Of a stretch of 64,000 nt of DNA, positions 1-8,763 are shown piece after piece. The stretch comes from Bacillota bacterium (GTDB taxonomy: Bacteria > Bacillota > Clostridia > Saccharofermentanales > DTU023), in assembly GCA_023389255.1 (NCBI GenBank), contig JAEWER010000019.1, forward strand, positions 124,001 to 188,000, given 5' to 3'. Position numbers and translations under genes: made by a program. Position 1 is the first letter of the stretch, and each line of letters begins with the position of its first letter. Below the pieces are notes generated by a model that saw only the letters and a program-made list of their open reading frames with translations, did no database searches and was not told the DNA's origin.

Positions 1-465
1 TAAAAAACCTAGACTATGGAAAAAAGTAGTTGCTAGAGGTAGAGAGAAAGCATCGCTCAGATTTTTCAGGCAGTAACTGAGCTCAACTTGCATTAAGAGT
101 CGCTGTTTTAGACTATGCAAAGCAGCATAGAATTTGCTTTTTGCACCTAGCTGTCTTGCTAAATCTGCTTCACTTTGAAGCAAAGCATTTTCTAAGGTGT
201 TACCCGCAGAAACTTTACCACTCAAATATTCTAAAAATAGTCTTAGTTGTTCAGTATTCAAATTTGTGAGTCTAGCACAGCGATACCAATAGCAAGTTAT
301 AGCTAGAGATAAAGAACAGACTAGTTGCCAAAAATAAGAATTGATCTGCCAACATCTAGCGCCAAGGAAAGCGAAGAGAACTCCTAGTAGGAGAGATACT
401 ATTAGTAATTTCCAATTTAGAGCTAATTTGTAGCAGTGTTTAATTTTTTGTGCGTAATAGTTCAT
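1..465 (-). CDS. TadB-like pilus assembly membrane protein (T2SS F family), 3' end outside window
   Basis: Reading the minus strand from an ATG at 463-465 gives an open frame of 155 codons that runs off the left edge. It starts MNYYAQKIKHCYK, followed by two hydrophobic segments (about residues 15-35 and 43-58, LLIVSLLLGVLFAFLGA and WQLVCSLSLAITCYW). A cytosolic helical stretch follows (LRLFLEYLSGKVSAGNTLENAL) that resembles the start of a TadB/TadC GspF domain. The start lies 26 bases inside the end of tadA, so the two are translationally coupled. In Tad systems TadB is the inner-membrane platform partner of the TadA ATPase. The family call rests mainly on position after tadA, the paired N-terminal membrane segments and the amphipathic helical pattern, since the conserved C-terminal part is not in the window. 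Confidence 0.72.
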   Translation of the reverse strand, partial: MNYYAQKIKHCYKLALNWKLLIVSLLLGVLFAFLGARCWQINSYFWQLVCSLSLAITCYWYRCARLTNLNTEQLRLFLEYLSGKVSAGNTLENALLQSEADLARQLGAKSKFYAALHSLKQRLLMQVELSYCLKNLSDAFSLPLATTFFHSLGFL

Positions 466-1600
466 TTTCACTATTCCTTTGAAAGATAGGTTCAATTACA
501 AACTGATCGTTTGCCAAGCCTGTGAGACTGATGATTTCTCTGACTTGTCTTGTACCAGAAGATGTACGCTCAAGATGTACTATCAGATCTATGGAGCTAG
601 CCACTAAGCGCCTAATTGCTTCGAAAGGTAAATTGGCAGACATCAGGATAAGTAGACAGATGCGATCTAGCATTTCTAGACAAGAATTGCCGTGACCTGT
701 AGACATACTGCCAGGATGGCCTGTGCTCATGGCTTGTACCATATCGAAAGCTTCAGCACCACGAATTTCACCCACGATTATGCGATCGGGGCGCATGCGT
801 AGTGACGCCTTAATCAAATCTTGTAAACTTATCTCGCCATTACCGTCAGGACTTGGGGGACGTGACTCTAGTCGTACCAGATTATCTGAGTCCTGTAGAT
901 CTAGTTCTAAAGAATCTTCGATAGTAATCAGGCGTTCTGAATTAGGAATGAAGGCTGAAAGTGCATTTAAAAAGGTAGTTTTTCCTGTTCCAGTACCGCC
1001 ACTAATAAAGATATTTTGCTTTTGTTGTACAGCAGAAATGAGAAAGTTTTCTACTTCTTGCGTAAAACTCTGCCTTGCTTTTAGATCGTTTAGAGATGGT
1101 TTAATACCTGTAAATCTACGAATGCTCAGGCAGGGTCCGTCGGGTGCAGCCGGAGGTAAAATAGCATGTAATCTTGAGCCGTCTTTGAGTTGCATACTAG
1201 CAATAGGATTGGCTTCGTTGATTAATTTGTTAGCACGGCCGAAGAATCTGCTAATTACTCGGATGAGATGTTCTTTGTTTTCAAATCGCAGTCCAGTTAA
1301 AGATAATTTACCCTCTTTTTCGATATAGACAGCCAAAGGACCATTGACCATTACCTCAGTAATTTGTGGGTCATTCAAGAGTGGCTGCAGTAGATCAAAA
1401 CCACAGATGGTGTTGTAGAGTTGTTCAATCAGTAGTCGTCTGTTGGCTAGGCTCAAATTTTTGCTTTTTAGACGTTCGAGCAACAGTTGATGTATGTGCT
1501 GTTTGATCGTTAAATCATCTAATAAGTCTAAGTTGGGCAAGCGACGCACCAGAATTTCGATTAGTTTTTGTAATTCATTTTGGGCTAGTAACTGCATCAT
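440..1600 (-). CDS. tadA: TadA/CpaF secretion ATPase (type IV pilus Tad system)
   Basis: A 386-residue hexameric secretion ATPase of the CpaF/TadA family, which powers assembly of Tad (Flp) pili at the cytoplasmic membrane. The Walker A motif GGTGTGKTT is at residues 201-209 and the Walker B region RIIVGEIRGAE at about 273-283, followed by the His-rich MSTGHPGSMSTGHGNS segment typical of the family. The N-terminal domain carries the usual EVMVNGP and RRF elements. Length is normal for CpaF. The start ATG at 1600 overlaps the TadZ-like stop in an ATGA junction, with a GAGGA ribosome site inside the upstream gene. Gene order TadZ-like, TadA, TadB is the usual Tad order; the secretin RcpA and the pilin are not in this window. 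Confidence 0.93.
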   Translation of the reverse strand: MMQLLAQNELQKLIEILVRRLPNLDLLDDLTIKQHIHQLLLERLKSKNLSLANRRLLIEQLYNTICGFDLLQPLLNDPQITEVMVNGPLAVYIEKEGKLSLTGLRFENKEHLIRVISRFFGRANKLINEANPIASMQLKDGSRLHAILPPAAPDGPCLSIRRFTGIKPSLNDLKARQSFTQEVENFLISAVQQKQNIFISGGTGTGKTTFLNALSAFIPNSERLITIEDSLELDLQDSDNLVRLESRPPSPDGNGEISLQDLIKASLRMRPDRIIVGEIRGAEAFDMVQAMSTGHPGSMSTGHGNSCLEMLDRICLLILMSANLPFEAIRRLVASSIDLIVHLERTSSGTRQVREIISLTGLANDQFVIEPIFQRNSENELLRTKN

Positions 1601-2505
1601 ATTTCCTCGATCGGCATAAACTTACAGCTTTTAGGTAGGTTTGCTAGATGTTTAGCTAATTGTTGTTGATATAGAACAGAACCATAACTTTTATCTTTAG
1701 GTAAATCACCAAACCATATATCACAGAGAGAAGCAATTTTAGCTAAGAAATCCAAGTCATAAAATTCTGCTTCTAAGATGAACACTGTATCTGTAGATTC
1801 TGCTAAATAAGCTCGTATGCTAGTAATGAGATTTTTGATAACAACTAAAGAAAGTTGGCACAAATCTAAAGGGGCACAATCTAAATTAGGAAGCCAAACA
1901 CTAGCGTGATGAAAAAAATAGTGTTGGATAGTTACTTGGCCGTGCTCTAAAGATAGCAATAGTTCAGCAGTACTTTTGGCTTCATTTAGGTTGTTTGCCT
2001 CTAGAGAACCAAAACATTCGTTTGCGAGTGAGAGTTGATAAAGTGAGATCAAGGGGAAGTAGTAAACTCTTATACCCCTATCGTGGAAATGAGAAAAGAG
2101 ACTATTTAACTTTTGTTTGATATATATTCTATCTTTTCCGGCTAACAGCAAGAGACGATCGTTACTAGATGATTTACTTTCTTTTAGCAAATTATCGAAA
2201 AAAGATGTGGCGTTGGGCAGTTGGCAACTGCGCAAAATATAGGGAATACCACTATGTGCTTTAAGCCAAGGGTCTGATTGATGATCGCAGATTAAAACTA
2301 AAGCGCAGTCTGTAAACAACTCCCAATTATATGCTGTGAGTAAGTTAGTAGAAATAAAAACTAGCTGGTATTGAGTCAAATCTTTGGGTATGGCAACAGT
2401 GAGCTCAACTTGAGCCAGCTCGCCGTAATGGCGGACCAATGTTGTTGCCAGTAAGTTTGCGAAATGTTGTTGTTGATCCACGATTAGAAATTGCAAAGCG
2501 TGCAT
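1597..2505 (-). CDS. Degenerate TadZ/CpaE-like pilus localisation protein
   Basis: A 302-residue protein directly upstream of and overlapping tadA (ATGA). Position and size match TadZ/CpaE, which has an atypical receiver-like N-terminal domain and a ParA/MinD-like ATPase domain and places the pilus at the pole. The first 100 residues fit an alternating strand/helix receiver pattern (LQFLIVDQQQHF, QLVFISTNLL, CALVLICD). The second part begins RLLLLAGKDRIYIKQKLNSL where a deviant Walker A (KGGxGKT) would be expected, and no such P-loop is present. The product is therefore probably a TadZ-like scaffold that does not bind ATP in the normal way. The start is supported by a strong CAAGGAGGA ribosome site. 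It could be another small Tad component; similarity is weak by eye. Confidence 0.6.
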   Translation of the reverse strand: MHALQFLIVDQQQHFANLLATTLVRHYGELAQVELTVAIPKDLTQYQLVFISTNLLTAYNWELFTDCALVLICDHQSDPWLKAHSGIPYILRSCQLPNATSFFDNLLKESKSSSNDRLLLLAGKDRIYIKQKLNSLFSHFHDRGIRVYYFPLISLYQLSLANECFGSLEANNLNEAKSTAELLLSLEHGQVTIQHYFFHHASVWLPNLDCAPLDLCQLSLVVIKNLITSIRAYLAESTDTVFILEAEFYDLDFLAKIASLCDIWFGDLPKDKSYGSVLYQQQLAKHLANLPKSCKFMPIEEI

Positions 2506-2601
2506 AAATCCTCCTTGAGCCTGAATTCATTTTGCAGAGAATTAAAATCGGCTAGCAGATAAAAAACGACAAATGATGACAAAAGGTGTACTGTATCCAT
2601 C

Positions 2602-2630
2602 TTGCACAGGTGAGTAGATGGTGATACTAT
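2602..2630 (+). promoter_or_regulatory. Sigma-A-type promoter of the metK leader
   Basis: TTGCAC (2602-2607), a 17-base spacer and TACTAT (2625-2630) form a good vegetative promoter. It lies about 25 bases before the SAM riboswitch, so transcription would begin just ahead of the aptamer. Confidence 0.65.
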
Positions 2631-2655
2631 CTAGCGACAACAAATTATCTTAATT

Positions 2656-2756
2656 CTTATCGAGAGTGGTGGAGGGAACGGCCCGATGAAGCCCGGCAAC
2701 CTGCAGTTTGCAACGGTGCCAAATCCGCAAATCCAGCGAGGATTTGACAGATGAGA
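2656..2756 (+). promoter_or_regulatory. SAM-I (S-box) riboswitch aptamer upstream of metK
   Basis: The region shows the S-box consensus in order: P1 5' strand CTTATC (2656-2661), AGAGTGGTGGAGGGA, GGCCCGATGAAGCCCGGCAA, GGTGCC, then a P4 hairpin CAAATCC/GGATTTG with loop AGCGA, and the closing P1 strand GATGAG (2750-2755). It binds S-adenosylmethionine and represses the downstream gene, here SAM synthetase, which makes the ligand. No poly-U terminator follows the aptamer; see the separate hairpin at 2782-2799. Confidence 0.95.
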
Positions 2757-2781
2757 TGCCAATTGGTTATCTGAGTGTTAG

Positions 2782-2799
2782 ACCTCGCACGAGAGAGGT
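2782..2799 (+). promoter_or_regulatory. Hairpin hiding the metK ribosome site (expression platform)
   Basis: ACCTC (2782-2786) pairs with GAGGT (2795-2799), burying the ribosome binding sequence GAGAGG (2793-2798) that sits 4 bases before the metK ATG. The anti-SD stretch CCTCGC (2783-2788) is also perfectly complementary to GCGAGG (2736-2741) in the loop and 3' side of the P4 hairpin of the aptamer, which gives a plausible alternative pairing. This suggests translational rather than transcriptional control. The pairings are visible; the switching mechanism is inferred. Confidence 0.55.
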
Positions 2800-2802
2800 T
2801 AT

Positions 2803-3990
2803 ATGAACAATTGGTTATTTACATCTGAATCAGTTACTGAAGGACATCCCGATAAAGTTTGCGATCAAATTTCTGATGCTATTTTGGACGCTTTGCTCAC
2901 TAAAGATCCCCGTTCACGCGTTGCGTGTGAAACCATTGCTACAACAGGTATGGTACTAGTGATGGGCGAAATTTCCACAGAAGCCTACGTAGATATTCCA
3001 CAAATTGTAAGAGAAACGATCCGAGAGATTGGCTATCACAAAAATAGTGGTGGTTTTGACGCTGATAGTTGTGCTGTTTTGACCAATATTGATGAGCAAT
3101 CTCCAGATATTGCTAGAGGTGTTAACTGTGCTTTAGAAGTGCGTTCATTAACAGAAGTGCAAGCTGAAGCAGAGTTAGGCGCTGGTGACCAAGGTTTAAT
3201 GTTTGGTTTTGCCAATAACGATACTCCCGAATTGATGCCCATGCCCATTACCTTGGCACACCGTATTACGAAGCAATTAGCAGAGGTAAGAAAAGATGGT
3301 AGAGCTAAGACTTTTCTACCTGATGGCAAAGCACAAGTAACAGTGAGATATGAGGGAACGAAGCCTGTTCATCTCGACACAGTAGTTGTGTCAACTCAAC
3401 ATCTAGCCAGCGCAACGAGCGAAGAAGTAGAGCGTGAAGTGCGTGAATTAGTACTCAATAGCGTTTTGCCACAACATCTGTACGATGAGAAAACACGTGT
3501 TTTAATCAATCCAACAGGTAGGTTCGTTACTGGCGGTCCTGTGGGTGATTCAGGGCTCACAGGTAGAAAAATTATTGTTGATACTTATGGCGGTTTTGCT
3601 AGACATGGTGGGGGAGCTTTCTCAGGTAAAGATCCAAGCAAAGTAGATAGATCTGCCTGCTATGCGGCTAGACACGTAGCTAAAAATATTGTGGCGGCTG
3701 AATTAGCTACTGCTTGTGAAGTTCAACTAGCCTATGCTATCGGAGTTGCAGAACCAGTTTCTATTTACATTAATACCTTTGGTTCAGGCAAAGTGAGCGA
3801 TGAAAAGCTGGCAGAGATGGTGACCCAGTTGGTTGATTTGAGACCTAAAGGTATTATCGATCGCTTCAAGTTATATCGTCCTATCTATAAACAAACCGCT
3901 AGCTACGGTCATTTTGGTAGACCTGATCTCGATTTACCGTGGGAGCGCTTAGACTTGAAAACGAAGTTTCAAGAGTACTTTTTGTCCTAA
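2803..3990 (+). CDS. metK: S-adenosylmethionine synthetase
   Basis: Makes S-adenosylmethionine from methionine and ATP in the cytosol. The 395-residue length is standard. Recognisable motifs are the substrate-binding GHPDK near residue 14, the [10 protein letters not shown] hexapeptide region that binds ATP, and the Gly-rich [21 protein letters not shown] phosphate loop. Control by the SAM riboswitch just upstream fits the product exactly. The ATG at 2803 is the only start with a ribosome site (GAGAGG). The following comF gene begins 3 bases after the stop, so it is probably cotranscribed. SAM is also the precursor for the aminopropyl donor used by SpeE at 41246-42091. Confidence 0.98.
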   Translation: MNNWLFTSESVTEGHPDKVCDQISDAILDALLTKDPRSRVACETIATTGMVLVMGEISTEAYVDIPQIVRETIREIGYHKNSGGFDADSCAVLTNIDEQSPDIARGVNCALEVRSLTEVQAEAELGAGDQGLMFGFANNDTPELMPMPITLAHRITKQLAEVRKDGRAKTFLPDGKAQVTVRYEGTKPVHLDTVVVSTQHLASATSEEVEREVRELVLNSVLPQHLYDEKTRVLINPTGRFVTGGPVGDSGLTGRKIIVDTYGGFARHGGGAFSGKDPSKVDRSACYAARHVAKNIVAAELATACEVQLAYAIGVAEPVSIYINTFGSGKVSDEKLAEMVTQLVDLRPKGIIDRFKLYRPIYKQTASYGHFGRPDLDLPWERLDLKTKFQEYFLS

Positions 3991-3993
3991 TCT

Positions 3994-4839
3994 ATGCTGA
4001 GAGGAATTTGTTTTGCCTGTGGCAGAAATTGTGCTGGTAGAGTTACTAGTCAAGTTCAACGAGATTTGACACTAACTTATTTTTCTAGCCGTACAACTTT
4101 ACCTTTAGCTGATCCGCTAGAGCAAATGCTGTGCAGAAGGTGCCTAACACAAGTTCCTTACCTCGTACCAATTCAGAGACAAAGACTTAAAACAGAACAA
4201 AAATGTCGACTTCAACTCAAAGAGCATAGCAGTGCAGAACCATTACAAACTGATACCAAGTGGCAACTTGAACTTATAGACCAAGTTTTACCCTTGAGAT
4301 TAGGAAGTCAATATCTCAGAGCAGATGAAACATTGCTGATCACTAGCTATACGGGTTTAGTGAAAGACAGCATAATCGGCTTGAAGTTTAAGCAAAAGGC
4401 TCACTTAGCGGAATTGCTGGCTTTAATTTTGCAGAAAAGATTACCTTGGGATAGCTGGCGAGAGCAAATTGTTTTAGTGCCTATTCCACTGAGTGAGAAA
4501 CGAGAAAAAGAGCGTGGCTATAATCAGGTGATGTTAGTTTTACAACATTTAGCCCGAAATAAAAATTTAGCTATTGCCGATTTATTGGTAAAGCAAACAA
4601 CGGTGGCTAGACAAAGTGAACAGCTCAGCAGAGAAGCGAGAGAAACAAATATTAAAGGAGCGTTTAAGCTTAAACCTGTTTTAGAGTGTTACAATTGCCA
4701 AAAAGAAGAACTAAAAGAAAAGATTCTGATCTTGGTAGATGATGTATATACAACAGGAGCGACACTACTAGAAGCACATAAAACTTTACTTAGCTCAGGC
4801 TACAATAAAGTTTTGCGTCTTGCGCTCGCAATCGACTAA
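3994..4839 (+). CDS. ComF family phosphoribosyltransferase-like protein
   Basis: A 281-residue ComF-type protein. The N-terminus has a Cys pattern (CFACGRNC, then CRRC near residue 48) that fits the zinc ribbon of ComFC. The C-terminal half is a PRTase fold with VLVPIPLSEKREKERGYNQ and the PRPP-binding loop ILVDDVYTTGAT near residue 247. ComFC proteins are linked to uptake of single-stranded DNA in competent bacteria; no comFA helicase is adjacent here. It follows metK with a 3-base gap and precedes a HAD phosphatase by 11 bases, so it likely belongs to the metK transcription unit. Family assignment is firm; a role in competence is only inferred. Confidence 0.88.
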   Translation: MLRGICFACGRNCAGRVTSQVQRDLTLTYFSSRTTLPLADPLEQMLCRRCLTQVPYLVPIQRQRLKTEQKCRLQLKEHSSAEPLQTDTKWQLELIDQVLPLRLGSQYLRADETLLITSYTGLVKDSIIGLKFKQKAHLAELLALILQKRLPWDSWREQIVLVPIPLSEKREKERGYNQVMLVLQHLARNKNLAIADLLVKQTTVARQSEQLSREARETNIKGAFKLKPVLECYNCQKEELKEKILILVDDVYTTGATLLEAHKTLLSSGYNKVLRLALAID

Positions 4840-4850
4840 AGGAGAGATGG

Positions 4851-5486
4851 ATGATTAAGCATGTAATCTTCGACGTGGATGGAACTATTTTGGATACACA
4901 AAAGCCCACGCTGGAAGCTTTGCGCATAGTGATTGAAGAAATGCAAGAAACCACTTTGCCTGAAGATATTAGCTTTATTTTTGGCTACACCACGGAAGAG
5001 GGTTTGAGACGTTTAGGTTGTACTAACATTCAAGAAGTAGCTGAGCGTTGGGTACAAAAACTGGGCGAGCAAGATCGCTCGGGTTATGTTTTCCCAGAGA
5101 TTGCAGAATTGATGCAGGAACTAAAAGTACAAGGCTATAAAATAGGTGTAATTACTAATCGTTTGCGTCATGAGTATAATTTTGACTTTGATAAGCTGGC
5201 GATTAGTGAGTATATAGATTTTTCGGTCTGTGCTGATGACGTGAGTTTACCCAAGCCTTCAGCAGAACCGATGTTGTATTATCTAAAACAGATGCACGCT
5301 AAACCAGATGAGGCTGTGTTTATTGGTGATACCAAAGCAGATATGCTTTGCGCCAAACAAAGTGATGTAATAAGCATAGTTGCAGGCTGGGGTGTAGAAG
5401 CTAAGGATGAGATTGTAGGGGATTACTATCTAGCAACTCCTATAGATCTGTGGCAACTACCAATGTTTAAGCAAAGTGAGGTATAA
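4851..5486 (+). CDS. HAD-superfamily hydrolase (phosphoglycolate phosphatase-like)
   Basis: A 211-residue HAD phosphatase. Motif I is FDVDGTILDT at the N-terminus (nucleophile Asp8), motif II is around GVITNR, the motif III lysine lies in SLPKPSAEP, and motif IV is VFIGDTKADMLCA. A helical C1 cap lies between motifs I and II. Such enzymes dephosphorylate small phosphorylated metabolites such as phosphoglycolate or pyrophosphate. A GGAGAG ribosome site precedes the ATG. It is 11 bases after comF and 2 bases before the DegT aminotransferase, so it is translated in the same run. A role in nucleotide-sugar metabolism is possible from context. The substrate cannot be read from the sequence. Confidence 0.9.
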   Translation: MIKHVIFDVDGTILDTQKPTLEALRIVIEEMQETTLPEDISFIFGYTTEEGLRRLGCTNIQEVAERWVQKLGEQDRSGYVFPEIAELMQELKVQGYKIGVITNRLRHEYNFDFDKLAISEYIDFSVCADDVSLPKPSAEPMLYYLKQMHAKPDEAVFIGDTKADMLCAKQSDVISIVAGWGVEAKDEIVGDYYLATPIDLWQLPMFKQSEV

Positions 5487-5488
5487 GC

Positions 5489-6694
5489 ATGAGTGTCTCT
5501 TTTGTAAAACCAGATATTCGTCCAGGTGATTTTGAGCTGATCAAACAAGTTTTAGAGTCTGGCTGGATTACTACTGGACCTTTAACTAAGCAGTTTGAAA
5601 AAGAATTGACTGCTTATACCGGCACTAAGCGTTTAGCAACTATGAGTTCGCAGACTATGGCAGCTGAGTTATGTTTAAGACTACTAGGTATAGGTCCTGG
5701 TGATGAAGTAATTGTGCCTGCCTACACGTATTCTGCCAGTTGCTCGATTATTTATCATGTGGGAGCAACGCCTGTCTTAGTAGATAGTAGACCGGATAGT
5801 TTTGAAATGGACTTAAAGTTGGTTGAAGAAGCTATTACAGAGAAAACTAAGGCAATAATCCCAGTAGATTTAGGTGGTATTGTTTGCGATTATGATGCCT
5901 ATTTTGCTATCGCGGAGCAAAAAAAAGCTTTGTTTAAGCCTAGCGATAATCGTTTTCAACAGGCGATTGGCAGGGTGATTATTATTGCTGATACGGCGCA
6001 CTCTTTAGGGGGTAAATATAAAGGCCAGTATGCGGGCTCGATTGCAGATTTTAGCAATTTTTCTTTCCATGCAGTTAAGAATCTAACAACAGCAGAAGGT
6101 GGAGCTGCTACTTGGAAATCTATACCGGGTATAGATGATGAAGAGATATATAAGCAATACATGTTGCTATCACTTCACGGACAAAACAAAGATGCCTTAG
6201 CGAAAACGAAGCTAGGTTCATGGGAATACGATATTATTGAACCCTACTTTAAATGTAATTTATCTGATATTGCATCAGCGTTGGGTATGGCACAACTAAA
6301 ACGCTATGATGAAATTCTTGAGCGTAGACATGCTATTATTCAGCGTTATCAAGAGGCTTTTGCTGATACTAGAATTAAAGTCTATGATCACGGCACAGCA
6401 GATAATCGTTCTAGCGCCCACCTAGCCATTGTACATATCGAGGGTGCCTCAGCAGAAGAACGCAATCTCTTTATCGAGTTGATGGCAGAAGATGGCGTTT
6501 CTTGTAATGTACACTACAAGCCGTTGCCTATGCTCAGTGCCTACCATAAGAGAGGTTTTGATATTAATAATTATCCCAACGCTTATGCTTTTTATGAGAA
6601 TCAGGTTTCTTTGCCTCTTTTCAGCCTAATGACCGATGAAGAAGTCGAAACAGTCATTAAAGTAGCAAAAGAAAGTTTGGAAAAATTAGCTTAA
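5489..6694 (+). CDS. DegT/DnrJ/EryC1/StrS (PglE-like) sugar aminotransferase
   Basis: A 401-residue PLP enzyme of the family that transaminates nucleotide-linked keto sugars. The PLP lysine is K197 in SFHAVKNLTTAEGG, and the cofactor-binding Asp-Thr-Ala-His segment is IIIADTAHSLGG. It lies 2 bases after the HAD gene and ends exactly where the sugar transferase ATG begins (TAAATG). A DegT aminotransferase paired with a PglC/WcaJ-type transferase is typical of loci that build an amino-sugar at the reducing end of a lipid-linked glycan, as in bacillosamine-type pathways. The partner dehydratase (PglF-like) is not in this window. Family is certain; the exact sugar is unknown. Confidence 0.92.
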   Translation: MSVSFVKPDIRPGDFELIKQVLESGWITTGPLTKQFEKELTAYTGTKRLATMSSQTMAAELCLRLLGIGPGDEVIVPAYTYSASCSIIYHVGATPVLVDSRPDSFEMDLKLVEEAITEKTKAIIPVDLGGIVCDYDAYFAIAEQKKALFKPSDNRFQQAIGRVIIIADTAHSLGGKYKGQYAGSIADFSNFSFHAVKNLTTAEGGAATWKSIPGIDDEEIYKQYMLLSLHGQNKDALAKTKLGSWEYDIIEPYFKCNLSDIASALGMAQLKRYDEILERRHAIIQRYQEAFADTRIKVYDHGTADNRSSAHLAIVHIEGASAEERNLFIELMAEDGVSCNVHYKPLPMLSAYHKRGFDINNYPNAYAFYENQVSLPLFSLMTDEEVETVIKVAKESLEKLA

Positions 6695-7378
6695 ATGTTG
6701 CGATCTTGGGATAAATTACCTGCTAGGTTACAGACCAACGCAGTCAGACCTTATTATGAAGTTTTGCAAAGACATAAGCTTGCCTTGGTGTGCAAGCGTC
6801 TTTGCGATTTGCTTTTAGCGATTTTGCTTTTAGTCTTGTTAGCACTCCCTATGTTGGTAATAGCGCTTCTAATTAAATTAGAGGACAGAGGTCCTATCTT
6901 TTTTAGGCAAGAACGTGTAACTCAATATTGTCGTATTTTTCGTATTTTTAAATTTCGTACAATGACGGTTAAACAAGATGCTAAAGCATCTCAAGTAACT
7001 ACTAAAAATGATAATCGCATAACCCGTATCGGCCATTTTTTACGTAAAACTCGCTTAGATGAGTTACCGCAACTCTTTAATATTTTGACAGGCGATATGT
7101 CACTGGTGGGTACGAGACCAGAGGTTGAGACTTTTGTTAATAGCTACAGTCCAGAGATGTATGCAACCTTACTTTTACCTGCGGGGGTAACTTCTCTTGC
7201 CAGTATCGAATATAAGGATGAAGCCAGATTGCTATCAGAAGCTGATGACCCACACCAGACTTACGTGGATAAAGTTTTGCCGGCTAAAATGAAAATCAAT
7301 CTCGAGCAATTAGCTAATTTTTCTTTTGCACAGGAGCTCAGCTTACTCTTAAAAACAGTGTTAGCTATATTGCGCTAG
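6695..7378 (+). CDS. Undecaprenyl-phosphate sugar-1-phosphate transferase (PglC/WcaJ-type)
   Basis: A 227-residue monotopic phosphoglycosyl transferase that starts lipid-linked glycan synthesis by moving a sugar phosphate onto undecaprenyl phosphate. One hydrophobic re-entrant segment (LLLAILLLVLLALPMLVIAL, about residues 31-50) is followed by the family hallmarks GPIFFRQERV, KFRTM, KTRLDELPQLFNIL and GDMSLVGTRPE. The compact length is the short PglC-like form rather than the five-helix WbaP form. It begins directly at the stop of the aminotransferase. The next gene is a truncated flippase, so the pathway that would use this enzyme may be incomplete at this locus. Confidence 0.94.
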   Translation: MLRSWDKLPARLQTNAVRPYYEVLQRHKLALVCKRLCDLLLAILLLVLLALPMLVIALLIKLEDRGPIFFRQERVTQYCRIFRIFKFRTMTVKQDAKASQVTTKNDNRITRIGHFLRKTRLDELPQLFNILTGDMSLVGTRPEVETFVNSYSPEMYATLLLPAGVTSLASIEYKDEARLLSEADDPHQTYVDKVLPAKMKINLEQLANFSFAQELSLLLKTVLAILR

Positions 7379-7386
7379 GAATTTAT

Positions 7387-8018
7387 ATGTTAAAACGTCT
7401 GTCTATCAATCAAGAACGCAAGATTCTTTATAAAAATACTTTGATGCTATATATTTTGCGTTTTTCCACTTACTTCTTTGGTTTTATTACTGTACCCTAC
7501 CAAACTAGGGTATTAGGCAGTGATATTTACGGCAAGGTAGGCGAGGGTATGGCGTTGATGCTGTACTTTCAGTTATTGATCGATTTTGGTTTCATTCTTT
7601 CAGCAACGCAGGAAATAGCATATGTTGTAGCTGAAGACAAAAACAATAAGCGGAAAATATCAGAGATCTACTCTGCTATTCAATATGGTAAGTTCGCTTT
7701 AATTGCCATTGCTACCGTCGTCTTAGCGTGCATATGTTATTTCAATTCGCATTATGGAGAAGATCCGCTCTTTTATTTTGTGTTCTTAATTGGCACAGCC
7801 GTAAATGGACTAGTACCAGATTTTGTTTATCGGGGCATGCAAGAAATGGGAGCGGTGACCATGCGTGTTATTATTTCGCGCTTAATCTTTACGGGTCTAA
7901 TTTTTCGCCCGTTAATATGGCGTGGTCTGTGTCAGCTAGCACTTTGATAGATTTGCTTTATAGAATTTATTGGGTGGCCAAAAGAAGCAAACAATTAAAA
8001 CTAGAACAAGTAGTGTAA
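7387..8018 (+). pseudogene. Broken polysaccharide flippase (Wzx/RfbX type), half length and frameshifted
   Basis: The first frame (7387-7947) begins MLKRLSINQERKILYKNT, followed by membrane segments such as YILRFSTYFFGFITVPYQTRVLG, which is the usual start of an oligosaccharide flippase. After AVTMRVIISRLIFTGLIF the frame runs into unrelated residues and stops. The plausible continuation (SPVNMAWSVSASTLIDLLYR) is in another frame that ends at 8018. Adding one T to the T5 run at 7901-7905 joins the two. Even then the product is about 210 residues, against roughly 450-500 for intact flippases, so the C-terminal half is missing. It sits 8 bases after the sugar transferase and would have moved its glycan across the membrane. 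Confidence 0.78.
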
Positions 8019-8226
8019 TAGTAAGATAATCATATTTAGTGTATTGATTAATTGAATATAGGGAGAAGTGCATGAACACGTACTTTTATCGACTTAAAGA
8101 CAAGACAGAAAAATTTCTAAAAAAATTCCTGGAATATATCACCTAGGACACGCAATTAAATTACAGCACGAAAAAGCAAGAGCCAAGAAACGAAATGATG
8201 CGCTAAAAAAACATGGGCTTGAAACT

Positions 8227-8763
8227 ATGGCTCTAGTACAAGAAGTGTTAGAAAATGAGGGATATCGTTTTTATTTCTGTTATGGAAGTTTACTAGGAAT
8301 TGTACGTGAACGTGGAATGATAGGTCACGATCTCGATATTGATGTAGCATTAGATCCAGCCGATGATTTTAGCTGGGAGCATTTGAATCAAGTTATGACT
8401 AATGCAGGTTTTGTTTTACAGCGGAGTTTTGTTATTGGCGATGATATTAAAGAAAGAACTTGGTTTTACAACAAGGTTGGTGTTGATATTTTTTTAATCG
8501 AGCATGTAAAAAATGAGATTCTTTCACCTTTCTTTTTTAGAAAGAGTGGCACAGAATATGAACATAAATTGGAACAGGGATATGCTCAAGTAAGAGAGCC
8601 AGAACCTACTGGAATTACTAAGTTATCTATTGGTCAAGATAACCAAACTTTTGAAGTTAATGTACCTAAGAATTACGAAGAAATTTTGCAGGCAAATTAT
8701 GGCGCAGATTGGCGTACGCCAAATCCTCATTGGTCTTGCTGGCAAGCGGTATTTTTTGAATGA
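8227..8763 (+). CDS. LicD-family nucleotidyltransferase domain (open piece of the frameshifted gene)
   Basis: An open piece of 178 codons encoding a LicD/fukutin-type nucleotidyltransferase domain, a family that transfers phosphocholine or other phospho-groups to cell-surface glycans. The signature is FYFCYGSLLGIVRERGMIGHDLDIDVALD, with the metal-binding DLDID, then a second acidic motif in KVGVDIFLIE. The ATG at 8227 lies inside the domain fold and has no ribosome site; in-frame codons continue upstream to about 8126 (GHAIKLQHEKARAKKRNDAL), so the natural start is probably ATG 8072 through a frameshift in A7. The C-terminal end at 8763 is an artefact of the second frameshift. Confidence 0.7.
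   Translation: MALVQEVLENEGYRFYFCYGSLLGIVRERGMIGHDLDIDVALDPADDFSWEHLNQVMTNAGFVLQRSFVIGDDIKERTWFYNKVGVDIFLIEHVKNEILSPFFFRKSGTEYEHKLEQGYAQVREPEPTGITKLSIGQDNQTFEVNVPKNYEEILQANYGADWRTPNPHWSCWQAVFFE

Noticed and set aside
7728..8018. Independent small gene overlapping the flippase
   Set aside because: Only its second half has flippase-like sequence; it is best seen as the frameshifted continuation.
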